In this document: piece after piece, positions 32,446 to 45,656 of the stretch
Position numbering within the stretch: position 1 is the first letter of the stretch
How the letters are laid out: each line of letters begins with the position of its first letter
Assembly: GCF_009193265.1 (NCBI RefSeq)
Contig: NZ_VZZZ01000001.1
Coordinates: 1,054,001 to 1,118,000, forward strand
Reading direction: 5' to 3'
DNA: 64,000 bases
Origin: Marinobacter changyiensis
GTDB lineage: Bacteria; Pseudomonadota; Gammaproteobacteria; Pseudomonadales; Oleiphilaceae
Made by a program: the position numbers and the translations under genes
Notes under the pieces: generated by a model
What the model saw: only the letters and a program-made list of their open reading frames with translations
What the model was told of the DNA's origin: nothing
Databases searched by the model: none

Positions 32446-33084
32446 GGTGAAGCTCTCACATAACGAAGTTTAAAATCAGATGTTGTCTGTAAAATGAACA
32501 GTCAAAACAGGTGCGGCATTCTAGTCAATATGCCAACCGAATTCAACGACAAATACTGGCGGGTGAAAAAGTCGTCTCAGAAGGTCAAGCGGGCGGTGAT
32601 TATTAATTCATTAAGTTTTTTAATTCTTTTAATTCTTTTAACTACTACTGTTATTAGGGAGGCGTTTTTCTGTGGATAAGCTGTTTATTAACTATAAAAT
32701 CAATAATATGCGGTAATGACAAAGCGGTTTATGAGTGCGGTTGAGCACTGTGGGTAAGTGTCTTACGGAATGTGGGTAAGTTTGGGTCTGGGTGTTTGTC
32801 CGAGTTATTCATGGTTTGGTACATGGATATGAACAGGGTTCAGAGAGGCTTCTCAACAGGGTGCTGTGGGTAACTTTCTTTAGGTTTTTATCTGTACACA
32901 ACCCTGTGCAGAAGTTTGTAACACTATGAAAAATAGGTTTTAAACCTTCCACAGGTTGTTTATTGTTTTCGTTTGGGGCTTTTACTTGAGGGTGCTGAGG
33001 CGTAGAATTCCGTGTCATCTTGAAGACCAAGACTCCGGGTAAACCGGGTCAGAGGAATTCCTACAGCATCGGAGGCAGGCTGTC
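32446..33084. other. oriC: probable oriC between rpmH and dnaA
   Basis: This 639-base gap has the parts of a replication origin. A very AT-rich stretch (about 32596-32660) with three TTAATTCTTTT-like repeats is a likely unwinding element. Next come DnaA boxes, all in the same orientation (complement strand): TTATCCACA at 32671-32679 and TTACCCACA at 32749-32757, 32771-32779 and 32865-32873. Weaker variants may follow near 32805 and 32890. The setting between rpmH and dnaA is that of Pseudomonas oriC. No real gene is seen; a 61-codon open frame at 32494-32679 covers the AT-rich element and is judged spurious. dnaA and rpmH promoters must also lie here. Confidence 0.85.
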
Positions 33085-34536
33085 GTGCCGCAAAGAGTTT
33101 GGCATCAATGTCTAGAAATACTCCGGGATGAGTTTCCCGCTCAACAGTTTAATACCTGGTTAAGGCCTTTGCAGTCAGATCATCGGGAAGGCCAGCTGAT
33201 GCTGTTCGCCCCGAATCGCTTTGTTTTGGATTGGGTGAATGAAAAGTACCTGAGGCGGATCGAAGAAGTGCTCAAGGATCTGGAAGGTGGCCAGGCCCCC
33301 CGGATTAACATGAGTGTTGGGTCAGCCCCAAAAGCCGGCGCGCTGGTTGAAGCCTCCGCGCACCAGAAGAAATCCGGATTTCGGGACGATCCGGGCATCG
33401 CCAATGAAGAAGAGCGAGGTGTTGCCGCGAGTGTTGCTGAGCGCCCGGTCCGGAGTCATATTAATAACATCAACAGTGATCGCCGGTCGGTTCAGGTTGA
33501 AGGCGACATAAAGCACCGGAGTTTTCTCAATGAAGGGTTTACGTTTGACACCTTTATTGAGGGTAAATCAAACCAGCTTGCCCGTGCAGCGTCCATGCAG
33601 GTTGCCGAAAATCCGGGCGGTGCCTATAACCCACTGTTTCTTTATGGCGGCGTGGGTTTGGGTAAGACCCACCTGATGCACGCCATTGGCAACGATATTG
33701 TCCGTCGCAATCCCAGGGCCAAAGTCGCGTATCTGCGGTCAGAGCGTTTTGTAGCGGATATGGTAAAGGCGCTTCAACTGAATGCGATCAGCGAGTTCAA
33801 ACGCTACTATCGTTCGGTGGATGCGCTACTGATTGACGATATCCAGTTTTTCGCCCGCAAGGAGCGTTCCCAAGAAGAGTTTTTCCATACCTTTAATGCC
33901 CTGCTGGAAGGCGGCCAACAGGTGATTGTGACCTGTGACCGTTTTCCGAAAGAAATTGTGGATATGGAAGAGCGGCTCAAATCCCGTTTCGGCTGGGGTT
34001 TGACGGTGATGGTTGAACCCCCGGAACTCGAAACCCGGGTAGCGATATTGATGAAGAAAGCTGAGCAGGTGAATGTTAATTTGAGCAGTGAGGCGGCGTT
34101 TTTTATTGCCCAGAAGATTCGATCAAACGTCAGAGAGCTCGAAGGGGCGCTCCGTTTGGTGATAGCGAATGCTCACTTTACGGGCTCGGAAATTACCCCG
34201 CCTTTTATTCGGGAAAGTCTCAAAGACCTGTTGGCACTGCATGAAAAACAGGTCAGTATCGATAACATTCAGCGCACGGTGGCTGAGTATTACAAAATCA
34301 AAGTGGCGGACCTGTTGTCCAAGCGCAGAACCCGGGTTATTACCCGACCAAGACAGGTTGCCATGTCTCTTGCCAAAGAGCTTACCAATCACAGCTTGCC
34401 TGAGATTGGCGACGCCTTTGGCGGACGAGACCACACGACAGTTCTGCATGCGTGCAAAAAAATCATCGAACTGCAGGGAACAGACCCGAACATCCGGGAA
34501 GACTACCAGAATTTTATGCGTCTACTGACTACCTGA
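33085..34536 (+). CDS. dnaA: chromosomal replication initiator protein DnaA
   Basis: DnaA opens oriC and loads the helicase. The 483-residue protein has domain I ([20 protein letters not shown], about 6-25), a variable linker (about 80-145), the AAA+ domain with Walker A GGVGLGKT (188-195) and Walker B LLIDDIQF (about 239-246), and the DNA-binding domain with [11 protein letters not shown] (446-456) that reads the DnaA box. The start is GTG 33085, placed 9 bases after GGAGG (33071-33075); it fits the family N-terminus. DnaA boxes upstream imply self-regulation. Confidence 0.97.
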   Translation: MPQRVWHQCLEILRDEFPAQQFNTWLRPLQSDHREGQLMLFAPNRFVLDWVNEKYLRRIEEVLKDLEGGQAPRINMSVGSAPKAGALVEASAHQKKSGFRDDPGIANEEERGVAASVAERPVRSHINNINSDRRSVQVEGDIKHRSFLNEGFTFDTFIEGKSNQLARAASMQVAENPGGAYNPLFLYGGVGLGKTHLMHAIGNDIVRRNPRAKVAYLRSERFVADMVKALQLNAISEFKRYYRSVDALLIDDIQFFARKERSQEEFFHTFNALLEGGQQVIVTCDRFPKEIVDMEERLKSRFGWGLTVMVEPPELETRVAILMKKAEQVNVNLSSEAAFFIAQKIRSNVRELEGALRLVIANAHFTGSEITPPFIRESLKDLLALHEKQVSIDNIQRTVAEYYKIKVADLLSKRRTRVITRPRQVAMSLAKELTNHSLPEIGDAFGGRDHTTVLHACKKIIELQGTDPNIREDYQNFMRLLTT

Positions 34537-34576
34537 AAATTACAACCTCCATCCAACCAAAAGAATGCTGAGTGCC

Positions 34577-35680
34577 ATGAAACTGACGATCAGCCGAGAA
34601 GCCCTGTTAACTCCGTTACAGTCCATTGCTGGCGTAGTTGAACGCAAACAAACCATGCCGGTGTTATCCAATGTCCTGATGGAAGCTGAGGGCAATACCC
34701 TTACTCTGACAGGCACCAATATGGAAGTTGAGCTGGTGGGCCGGGTTACACCTGTCCATATCGATCAGCCGGGCCGGATTACGGTCCCTGCTCGTAAGCT
34801 GTCGGACATTTGTCGGGCACTTGGCGAAGAGTCGCCCATTGAGCTGGCGCTGGAAGGTGACCGTTTACACCTCCGTTGCGGTGCCAGTCACTTCACGTTA
34901 TCGACCCTGCCGGCAGAGCATTTTCCCAACGTGGAAGACGAGCCTGAAAGTTTCCGGCTGGAAATTCCCCAGGGCGAACTGGGTAGAATGCTGGACGCGA
35001 CCGCTTTCGCCATGGCGCAGCAGGATGTTCGTTACTATCTGAATGGATTGTTGCTGGAAGTGGACAAGGATCATGTCCGTACGGTTGCCACCGACGGCCA
35101 CCGGCTGGCAATGGCTCATTTTGATGTAGCTACCGGCTGTCCGGACCCACGCCAGGTTATTGTGCCGCGCAAGGGCGTGTTGGAACTGGCCCGGTTACTG
35201 GATGACGTGCAGACGTCAGTCACCCTGGTGATTGGTGATAATCATCTGCGGGCGACGGTGGGCGCGTATACGTTTACTTCGAAACTTATCGAAGGCAAGT
35301 TTCCGGACTACAACCGGGTAATCCCCCGCGGTGGCGACAAGATTGTTATGGCGGATCGTGCAACTCTTAAAAACATGTTACAGCGTGCCGGAATCCTCTC
35401 TCATGAGAACATCCGTGGTGTGCGTCTGAACCTCGCATCCGGTGAACTGCAGGTGTTTGCGAATAATCCCGATCAGGAGCAGGCTGAGGATGCGCTTGCA
35501 GTGGACTATCAGGGCGAATCCCTGCAAATCGGGTTCAATGTAGGCTATCTGGTGGACGTATTGAATGCACTGGATGAGGAGCAAGTGAAGATTACCCTTG
35601 CCAATCCAAATTCGAGTGCACTGATCGAAGGTCAGAATGACACCGGTTGTCTCTATGTCGTGATGCCAATGCGGCTATAG
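34577..35680 (+). CDS. dnaN: DNA polymerase III beta subunit (sliding clamp)
   Basis: DnaN is the ring clamp that holds DNA polymerase III on DNA. The 367-residue protein begins MKLTISREALLTPLQSIAGVVERKQ-type sequence and has three repeated clamp domains, ending CLYVVMPMRL, the conserved C-terminus. An in-frame ATG at 34565 exists, but ATG 34577 matches the family start. It is 40 bases after dnaA. Unusually, it is followed by a kinase-like gene and not directly by recF. Confidence 0.97.
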   Translation: MKLTISREALLTPLQSIAGVVERKQTMPVLSNVLMEAEGNTLTLTGTNMEVELVGRVTPVHIDQPGRITVPARKLSDICRALGEESPIELALEGDRLHLRCGASHFTLSTLPAEHFPNVEDEPESFRLEIPQGELGRMLDATAFAMAQQDVRYYLNGLLLEVDKDHVRTVATDGHRLAMAHFDVATGCPDPRQVIVPRKGVLELARLLDDVQTSVTLVIGDNHLRATVGAYTFTSKLIEGKFPDYNRVIPRGGDKIVMADRATLKNMLQRAGILSHENIRGVRLNLASGELQVFANNPDQEQAEDALAVDYQGESLQIGFNVGYLVDVLNALDEEQVKITLANPNSSALIEGQNDTGCLYVVMPMRL

Positions 35681-35752
35681 GGGCCCGGTTCGCAAGCTTT
35701 TTTATTGGCTTCGCTCCCATCAGGCAACAGTCGAGTTAAGGTGAGATAACCT

Positions 35753-37024
35753 ATGAGTGTAATGAGCAATGGTATAAAGGGCGTGTTCAGGATCGGCCAG
35801 ACAGCGTCGGTTCTGGGCCGTACCGGTGTAAACTGGTTAAGGGGTGATCGTCCCGAGACCCCGCGGCTGTTGCGTCAGACTTTTGAATCCCTCGGTGCTA
35901 CCTATATCAAGTTGGGCCAGTTTATCGCCAGCTCGCCAACGTTCTTTCCCAAGGAGTACGTTGAGGAATTCCAGAACTGTCTGGATAAAACCCCCAGCCT
36001 CCCCTTTGGCGTAATCAAGAAGATCATTCAGCAGGAACTGGGCTGCCCGCTCGGTGACGTGTACGAATCGGTGGACCCGGTTCCGCTTGCATCGGCATCT
36101 ATTGCACAGGTGCACGCGGCTCGACTGAAAACCGGTGAAGATGTGGTCATCAAGGTTCAGAAGCCGGGCGTTGAAAATATTCTGCTGACGGATCTCAACT
36201 TTCTCTATCTGTCCGCCAGAATCCTCGAAACGATCGCGCCGAAACTGTCCTGGACCTCACTGTCCGGAATTGTCGAAGAAATCCAGCGTACCATGATGGA
36301 AGAGTGTGACTTCATCAAGGAAGCCAATAATCTGAAGGTGTTTCGTGAGTTTTTGCAGAGCACCCATAATGAAGACGCAACGGCCCCCCGGGTTTATGAG
36401 CACTGCAGTACTCGCCGGATTCTGACCATGGAGCGTTTCCATGGCGTACCGTTAACCGACATGGAAAGCATCAAGGGCTATGCCCGGGACCCGGAGCGCA
36501 CACTGATCACGGCGATGAATACCTGGTTTGCCAGCCTGACCCAATGTGAGTTTTTCCACGCGGATGTTCATGCGGGTAACCTGATGGTGCTAACCGATGG
36601 CCGGGTCGGGTTCATAGATTTTGGTATCGTTGGCCGGATCAGGCCGGATACCTGGCAGGCGGTGTCGGACTTCATTTCGTCGGTGATGGTGGGTCATTTT
36701 GAGGGCATGGCGGATGCCATGATACGCATCGGTATCACCCGGGAGGCGGTGAGTGTTGAGGCGCTTGCTGGCGATCTCAGGCGGCTTTACCAGCAGATGG
36801 ATCGCATGGTGCCTGATGCGACCCCTTACGAGCCTGATCAAACGGAAGACGAGGTTAATAATATCCTGATGGATATGGTGAAGATTGGCGAGAGTCATGG
36901 TCTTCATTTTCCGAGAGAATTCGCGTTGTTGCTCAAGCAGTTTTTGTATTTCGATCGCTACGTCCATATCCTGGCACCGGAAATGGATATGTTTATGGAC
37001 GAACGACTGACAATGCTTCACTGA
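35753..37024 (+). CDS. AarF/ABC1/UbiB-family atypical kinase
   Basis: This 423-residue member of the ABC1 (ADCK/UbiB) family has the KxGQ segment YIKLGQFIAS (51-60, KLGQ at 53-56), the Ala-rich loop ASASIAQVHAA (113-123), the ATP-site Lys in VVIKVQKPG (about 131-139), HADVHAGN (269-276) and the metal-binding DFG at 289-291. These are the marks of the atypical kinases/ATPases linked to ubiquinone synthesis and lipid homeostasis. It lacks the C-terminal membrane helices of UbiB, so it is probably a paralogue, not UbiB itself. It lies on the same strand between dnaN (72 bases) and recF, a site normally empty. A strong hairpin follows it. Confidence 0.9.
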   Translation: MSVMSNGIKGVFRIGQTASVLGRTGVNWLRGDRPETPRLLRQTFESLGATYIKLGQFIASSPTFFPKEYVEEFQNCLDKTPSLPFGVIKKIIQQELGCPLGDVYESVDPVPLASASIAQVHAARLKTGEDVVIKVQKPGVENILLTDLNFLYLSARILETIAPKLSWTSLSGIVEEIQRTMMEECDFIKEANNLKVFREFLQSTHNEDATAPRVYEHCSTRRILTMERFHGVPLTDMESIKGYARDPERTLITAMNTWFASLTQCEFFHADVHAGNLMVLTDGRVGFIDFGIVGRIRPDTWQAVSDFISSVMVGHFEGMADAMIRIGITREAVSVEALAGDLRRLYQQMDRMVPDATPYEPDQTEDEVNNILMDMVKIGESHGLHFPREFALLLKQFLYFDRYVHILAPEMDMFMDERLTMLH

Positions 37025-37046
37025 TACCTATCTTGATGGTGGTTTG

Positions 37047-37074
37047 AACCGGGCCTGCTGATACAGGCCCGGTT
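37047..37074 (+). terminator. strong hairpin between the ABC1 kinase gene and recF
   Basis: AACCGGGCCTG (37047-37057) pairs perfectly with CAGGCCCGGTT (37064-37074) around a 6-base loop. Only three T follow, so termination may be weak or need Rho. It probably insulates or attenuates recF from the upstream genes. It also argues against the in-frame TTG at 37074 as the recF start. Confidence 0.6.
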
Positions 37075-37118
37075 TGGCGGACACAAATCACCTCCCCTGT
37101 CTTGGACGTTTACCCTTT

Positions 37119-40693
<3,575 letters not shown>

Positions 40694-40720
40694 CGGGTTC
40701 AACAGTTTTGACAGGGCATG

Positions 40721-40748
40721 AAAAAGGCGACCAATTGGTCGCCTTTTT
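40721..40748. terminator. bidirectional terminator after gyrB
   Basis: AAAAAGGCGACC (40721-40732) and GGTCGCCTTTTT (40737-40748) form a perfect 12-base stem on AATT; the whole 28 bases are palindromic. With A and T tracts at both ends it should stop transcription from gyrB (rightward) and from the membrane-protein gene at 40800-41549 (leftward). Confidence 0.9.
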
Positions 40749-40799
40749 CATAATATTCAATAAGTTATAATTGATAGCCTGGTTGAATACGCCGACAGG

Positions 40800-41549
40800 T
40801 TACTTTGACGGTTCGTCAGAGCTGTGAGCAGGCTGGGGAGATACCTGCTCGGACAGCACCTCTTCCAGGGTATACCCGGTGAGGCGGCGGATCGAACGCC
40901 AGAGATAGTAGAAAATGGCGATCATCATGATCATCGATGGAATGGCGATCATGGGGTAACTGACCAGGGTCATGCGCCCCAGCTCCTCGTTAAAGGCGGT
41001 GGTTCCGGCCGGGCTGATGACAATCCACTTAGCAAGAACGTAGTTCATAAAGGCTGAGAAGAAGAAGGTACCGCTGAAAAAATAGCTGGCTTTCAACAAT
41101 CTCGCTTCAAAGACGTCTTCGGTTCCCTTCTCTGCCAGTGTGTGATGTATTTTGTCCACGTTGAGAATGGCCGGGTTGTAGAGCAAGGTTCTCACCAGGG
41201 GATATTTGGTTCGGGTGGACACCAGCACCGCAATACCGATCAGCGCCGGGATAGCCGCTTCTTTTATAGCGAGCCACTTGGGATCCAGCGCCAGCAAACC
41301 GATACCACCGGTCATCCCCACGCTAACCACGCCCAGTACTGCAATAAAGTTGTATTTACGATACCGGATGAGTTCGAACAGACCCCAGGTCAAAGGAAAC
41401 GCAAGACCGATAATCAGGGCCATGGCGGAACCCAGGTAGTCATCGCCACTGAGCTTCATCAGAATGACTGAGGGAATAACAATGCTGATCAGCAAATCAA
41501 CCCAGGGACGTGGCTTGTGGGTTGGTTTGTCCGTAGTCGGGGAACTCAT
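40800..41549 (-). CDS. multi-pass membrane protein (VC0807-like)
   Basis: This 249-residue inner-membrane protein has about six hydrophobic segments (roughly 17-35, 42-60, 70-88, 92-110, 155-175 and 200-222) and polar ends. The sequence resembles VC0807-type conserved membrane proteins, a family without known function that is distantly like septation protein IspZ. The C-terminal tail (about 230-249) is acidic. It is read leftward, head-to-head with nothing nearby except the tRNA gene upstream. Confidence 0.65.
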   Translation of the reverse strand: MSSPTTDKPTHKPRPWVDLLISIVIPSVILMKLSGDDYLGSAMALIIGLAFPLTWGLFELIRYRKYNFIAVLGVVSVGMTGGIGLLALDPKWLAIKEAAIPALIGIAVLVSTRTKYPLVRTLLYNPAILNVDKIHHTLAEKGTEDVFEARLLKASYFFSGTFFFSAFMNYVLAKWIVISPAGTTAFNEELGRMTLVSYPMIAIPSMIMMIAIFYYLWRSIRRLTGYTLEEVLSEQVSPQPAHSSDEPSK

Positions 41550-41742
41550 AAGGCAGCCTGCGATGGGTCCGTTAAAATCGAATAGGCACGGACTGTGGTC
41601 TGGAAAACCCAGTATACGATGAATGGCCGGGTTATCGAAGGGATCCCGGCTCTCAAATCAGTAAGGTGGCCGTTTGAGGACAGCACAGAAAATGACCAAG
41701 ACGGGTTAATAACCGGATAGACAGAACCGCGGAGAGGAAATC

Positions 41743-41819
<77 letters not shown>

Positions 41820-41872
41820 ATAAGGCGGCTATTATACTGATAACAGGACTGAATGCCAGCCGTTCGAAGGGT

Positions 41873-42424
41873 CTAATCCGGGCGACCCGAGAGCAAATTA
41901 TCCACCAGATCAGACAGGTCTTCAAACACCGAGATGTTCTCCAGTGGCCGTTTGATCAGATGATGCTCCGTATCCTTGCCATTACCGGTTCGCACCAGAC
42001 TTGCCTGGCATCCGGCGGCAAGGCCGGCTTCCAGATCTTTACGGCTGTCACCAACCATCAGACTGCCTGCCAGAGAGCTCAGACCGAGGGCGTTCTGGAT
42101 CGTATGCAGCAAACCCGGTTTCGGCTTTCGGCAATCGCAGTCGTCGTCCGGGTGGTGGGGACAAAAGGCAATAAACTCAATACAGCCACCCTCGGCCTCA
42201 ACCAGCTGCTTCAGTTTCAGATGCATGGCGTCCAGAATGCCAAGATCATAGTACCTGCGGGCAATGCCGGACTGGTTAGTGGCAATGGCGACCTTGTAGC
42301 CGGCTTTACAGAGACGACCAATCGCTTCAATACTGCCAGGCAACGGCTGCCACTCATCCACCGAGCAGATGTAATGGCCGTCATAAGCATTGATGACCCC
42401 GTCCCGGTCCAGAATAATCAGCAT
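41873..42424 (-). CDS. gmhB: D-glycero-beta-D-manno-heptose-1,7-bisphosphate 7-phosphatase
   Basis: GmhB removes the 7-phosphate in ADP-heptose synthesis for the LPS inner core. The 183-residue HAD-family protein has the nucleophile motif LDRDGVIN (Asp6 and Asp8), and the zinc-binding loop with CPHHPDDDCDCRKPKPG (about 91-107) that marks the GmhB group. MVGDSRKDLEAG is HAD motif IV. It lies 8 bases after glyS and is read with it. Confidence 0.94.
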   Translation of the reverse strand: MLIILDRDGVINAYDGHYICSVDEWQPLPGSIEAIGRLCKAGYKVAIATNQSGIARRYYDLGILDAMHLKLKQLVEAEGGCIEFIAFCPHHPDDDCDCRKPKPGLLHTIQNALGLSSLAGSLMVGDSRKDLEAGLAAGCQASLVRTGNGKDTEHHLIKRPLENISVFEDLSDLVDNLLSGRPD

Positions 42425-42432
42425 ATTCCTGT

Positions 42433-44514
42433 TCAGCTTGCTGCCGGTAACAAGGAAATGTCCGCCACCTGCAAGAACAGGTTGCGGAGCTGGTTTAACA
42501 GCGCCAGCCGGTTGTTGCGTACGGCGTCATCATCGGCCATCACCATGACATCCTCAAAGAAGTAGTCAACCGGTTGCCGCAGCGTCGCCAAAGAAGCGAG
42601 CGCAGAACCGTAATCACCCTGCTCGAACAACGGCAACACCTTGCTGGCCTGCTGCTCGACTTTGTCCGCCAAGGCTCGCTCAGCGTCTTCCTGAAGCAGG
42701 TTATGATCAACCGTGTCACGGATCTGGCCACCGCCCTGTTTATTCAGGATGTTGGACACCCGCTTGTTTGCTGCAGCCAGGGCCTGAGCCTCCGGCATCT
42801 GGCGGAAAGCTTCGACGGCTTTTATGCGCTGATCGAAGTCCAGTGGTCGGGTCGGTCGACGGGCATGCACAGCAAGGTAGACCTCTGCGCCAATGCCCTG
42901 CTCATCGTAGTGAGCCCGGAACCGCTCAAGCATATAGTCAACGACTGTCGTTGCAGGAGCCTCGGTCGTCAGCTGCTGGAAGTTAGCAGTGGCCCACTCG
43001 CAGCAGGTCTGCAGATCGAGAGGCAGGCTGCGCTCTATGATAATCCGTAGCACGCCCAGAGAAGCTCTGCGCAAGGCAAACGGATCACGGGTACCGGACG
43101 GTGGCTGGTTGATTCCGAACAGGCCTACCAGTGAGTCCAGGCGGTCTGCGATGGCAACCGCACACCCGGTCAGGGTGGCTGGCAGTTGGTCACCGGCAAA
43201 CCGGGGCATGTATTGCTCGTTCAGGGCCTGAGCAACATCGTCATGCTCATTATCGTGCCGGGCATAGTATTGCCCCATGATGCCCTGGAGGTCGGTGAAC
43301 TCCAGCACCATCTCGGTGACCAGGTCAGTCTTGGCCAGCATGGCTGCACGTTCTGCCAGGGCCGGGTCACTGCCAATCGCACTGGCAATCTTGCCTGCCA
43401 GAACCGCAACCCGCCGGGATTTGTCGTAAAGACTGCCCAGCTGTTCCTGGAACACAATGGGTTTGAGTTGCTCAATCCGTGCTTCCAGCCGGGTCTTGCG
43501 GTCGGTCTGGTAGAAAAACGCCGCGTCGGAAAGCCGCGGGCGGATGACTTTCTCGTTTCCGGCGATGACCTGGGCCGGGTCCTTGCTCTCCAGGTTCGCG
43601 ACCGTAATAAACAACGGCAGCATGCGGTCCTGATGGTCCACTACGTGAAAGTACTTCTGATGTTCTTTCATCGAAGAGATCAGGGCTTCCGGGGGGACGT
43701 CGAGGAAACGTTCCTCAAAATGACCGAGTAGCGGCACCGGCCACTCATTCAGGGCCGTTACTTCATCCAGCAGGTCCTCATCAATGACCGCTTTGCCCTG
43801 ACCTTGTTGTTCCGCTATCGCTTTGATACCTTTACGAATTTTCTCTCGGCGCTCGGCAAAGTCGGCGATCACCCAACCTTCTTTCTTGAGCACGACCTCA
43901 TAGTCATTCGGGGTCGGGATAATCAGCGACTTCGGGCAATGAAACCGGTGGCCCCGGGATTTATTGCCTGGCGCCAGACCCATGATCGGACTATCCACCA
44001 CGGTGTTGCCAAACAACAGAACGACCCAGTGCACCGGCCGCACGAATTCGATCTTGTGGGCTCCCCAGCGCATGCGCTTAGGGATAGGCAAGCCTGCCAG
44101 GGATTGCTCGATCAGGTCTGCCAGCAGCGCTACCGTTGGTTTGCCCTGCTCCACGGTACGGTAAATCACCCACGCGCCCTTGTCCGTTTCCAGGGTATCG
44201 AGTTGATCCGGCGTGACCCCCAGTGACGTTGCAAAACCTGTCAGGGCCCGGGTCGGGTTGCCGGCGTCATCAAAAGCCGCCTTAACCGCCGGGCCGCGAC
44301 GTTCAATAGCCTTGTCTGGCTGGGCACTGGCAAGATCACGAATACGGACCGCAAGCCGGCGCGGAGCACCGAAGGATTCGACTGCACCGTACGAGATACC
44401 CGCCGTGTCCAGACCTTTCACGATGCCTTGGGTAAACGCCTCCGAGAGGGTTTTCAGCGCCTTCGGGGGCAACTCCTCAGTGCCCAGCTCGACCAGAAAA
44501 TCCTGTGTTGCCAT
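42433..44514 (-). CDS. glyS: glycine-tRNA ligase beta subunit
   Basis: This is the beta subunit of the bacterial alpha2beta2 glycyl-tRNA synthetase, which binds tRNA-Gly. The 693-residue protein begins with FLVELGTEELPPKALK (5-20), the conserved N-terminus, and has an HD-like domain and a C-terminal anticodon-binding region (about 600-690). It starts 2 bases after the glyQ stop, implying coupled translation for subunit balance. Confidence 0.97.
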   Translation of the reverse strand: MATQDFLVELGTEELPPKALKTLSEAFTQGIVKGLDTAGISYGAVESFGAPRRLAVRIRDLASAQPDKAIERRGPAVKAAFDDAGNPTRALTGFATSLGVTPDQLDTLETDKGAWVIYRTVEQGKPTVALLADLIEQSLAGLPIPKRMRWGAHKIEFVRPVHWVVLLFGNTVVDSPIMGLAPGNKSRGHRFHCPKSLIIPTPNDYEVVLKKEGWVIADFAERREKIRKGIKAIAEQQGQGKAVIDEDLLDEVTALNEWPVPLLGHFEERFLDVPPEALISSMKEHQKYFHVVDHQDRMLPLFITVANLESKDPAQVIAGNEKVIRPRLSDAAFFYQTDRKTRLEARIEQLKPIVFQEQLGSLYDKSRRVAVLAGKIASAIGSDPALAERAAMLAKTDLVTEMVLEFTDLQGIMGQYYARHDNEHDDVAQALNEQYMPRFAGDQLPATLTGCAVAIADRLDSLVGLFGINQPPSGTRDPFALRRASLGVLRIIIERSLPLDLQTCCEWATANFQQLTTEAPATTVVDYMLERFRAHYDEQGIGAEVYLAVHARRPTRPLDFDQRIKAVEAFRQMPEAQALAAANKRVSNILNKQGGGQIRDTVDHNLLQEDAERALADKVEQQASKVLPLFEQGDYGSALASLATLRQPVDYFFEDVMVMADDDAVRNNRLALLNQLRNLFLQVADISLLPAAS

Positions 44515-44516
44515 GA

Positions 44517-45533
44517 TTAAGAGTGTCCTTTTACGACTTCGGGTTCAGCGCTGGCCAGCAGCTCCGTGCGCAGGGTCTCCGGTGCCATCGGAAAGCCCAG
44601 CGCTTTGCGGCTGTCAAAATACGCCTGGGCAACAGCACGGGCCAGGGTCCGGACCCGGAGGATAAAACGCTGGCGCTCGGTGACCGAGATAGCGTGACGG
44701 GCATCCAGCATATTGAACGTGTGGGAGGCCTTCAGTACCTGTTCGTAGGCCGGCAGTGCCAGCCCTACTTCGATCAGGCGTTTGCTTTCACGCTCGTGGA
44801 CGTCAAAGCTGTGGAACAGGAAGGCGGTATCGGCCTGCTCAAAATTGTAGGTCGACATTTCCACTTCCTGCTGATGGAACACATCGCCATACGTGACCAC
44901 GCCATCCGGGCCTTCCGTCCAGACCAGATCGTACACGCTGTCGACGCCTTGCAGGTACATGGCAATCCGCTCCAGACCGTAGGTGAGCTCGCCGGTCACC
45001 GGATAGCATTCCAGGCCTCCTACCTGCTGAAAGTAGGTGAACTGGGTCACTTCCATCCCGTTCAGCCAGATTTCCCAACCCAGGCCCCAGGCACCGAGGG
45101 TCGGCGATTCCCAGTTGTCTTCGACAAACCGGATATCGTGAACCAGCGGGTCAAGCCCCAATGCCTTCAGGGAATCCAGGTAGAGTTCCTGGATATTATC
45201 CGGCGAAGGCTTTAACACGACCTGAAACTGGTAATAATGCTGCAGCCGATTGGGGTTTTCCCCATAACGGCCATCGGTCGGGCGACGGCTGGGCTGAACG
45301 TAGGCGGCATTCCAGGTTTCCGGGCCGATGGCACGGAGGAAGGTCGCGGGATGAAAGGTGCCGGCGCCGACTTCCATATCCAGCGGCTGGAGCACCACGC
45401 AGCCCTGCCGGGCCCAGAATTGTTGCAGAGCGAGGATCAGGCCCTGAAAAGTCTTGAAGTCCGGGTCTGTATTGAACGTTGCCTTGTCTGTCACGACGAT
45501 TGCCTGCTGAGCTGTCTGTATGTCGCGTGGCAT
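44517..45533 (-). CDS. glyQ: glycine-tRNA ligase alpha subunit
   Basis: This is the catalytic alpha subunit of the tetrameric glycyl-tRNA synthetase. The conserved protein begins at [18 protein letters not shown] and contains [13 protein letters not shown] and [11 protein letters not shown], class II active-site segments. From ATG 45533 it has 338 residues, about 25 more than usual because of an N-terminal extension ([19 protein letters not shown]). A still earlier in-frame start at 45626 is less likely. No other ATG occurs before the conserved core. Confidence 0.95.
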   Translation of the reverse strand: MPRDIQTAQQAIVVTDKATFNTDPDFKTFQGLILALQQFWARQGCVVLQPLDMEVGAGTFHPATFLRAIGPETWNAAYVQPSRRPTDGRYGENPNRLQHYYQFQVVLKPSPDNIQELYLDSLKALGLDPLVHDIRFVEDNWESPTLGAWGLGWEIWLNGMEVTQFTYFQQVGGLECYPVTGELTYGLERIAMYLQGVDSVYDLVWTEGPDGVVTYGDVFHQQEVEMSTYNFEQADTAFLFHSFDVHERESKRLIEVGLALPAYEQVLKASHTFNMLDARHAISVTERQRFILRVRTLARAVAQAYFDSRKALGFPMAPETLRTELLASAEPEVVKGHS

Positions 45534-45656
45534 AAACCAGCGGCCACGCATCGAAAGGCCGGTATTATACGCTGCTGAATGGTCTAATTCTAAGGAACCG
45601 CTGAAAAACTGCCCAGTGGAACCCAAACCGGTAAGGCCGGGCCAGGTTCAGGGCGT

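Noticed and set aside
32494..32679. 61-codon open frame in the oriC gap
   Set aside because: It covers the AT-rich unwinding element and a DnaA box, has no good ribosome site and a low-complexity Leu/Ile/Thr end; it is most likely chance.
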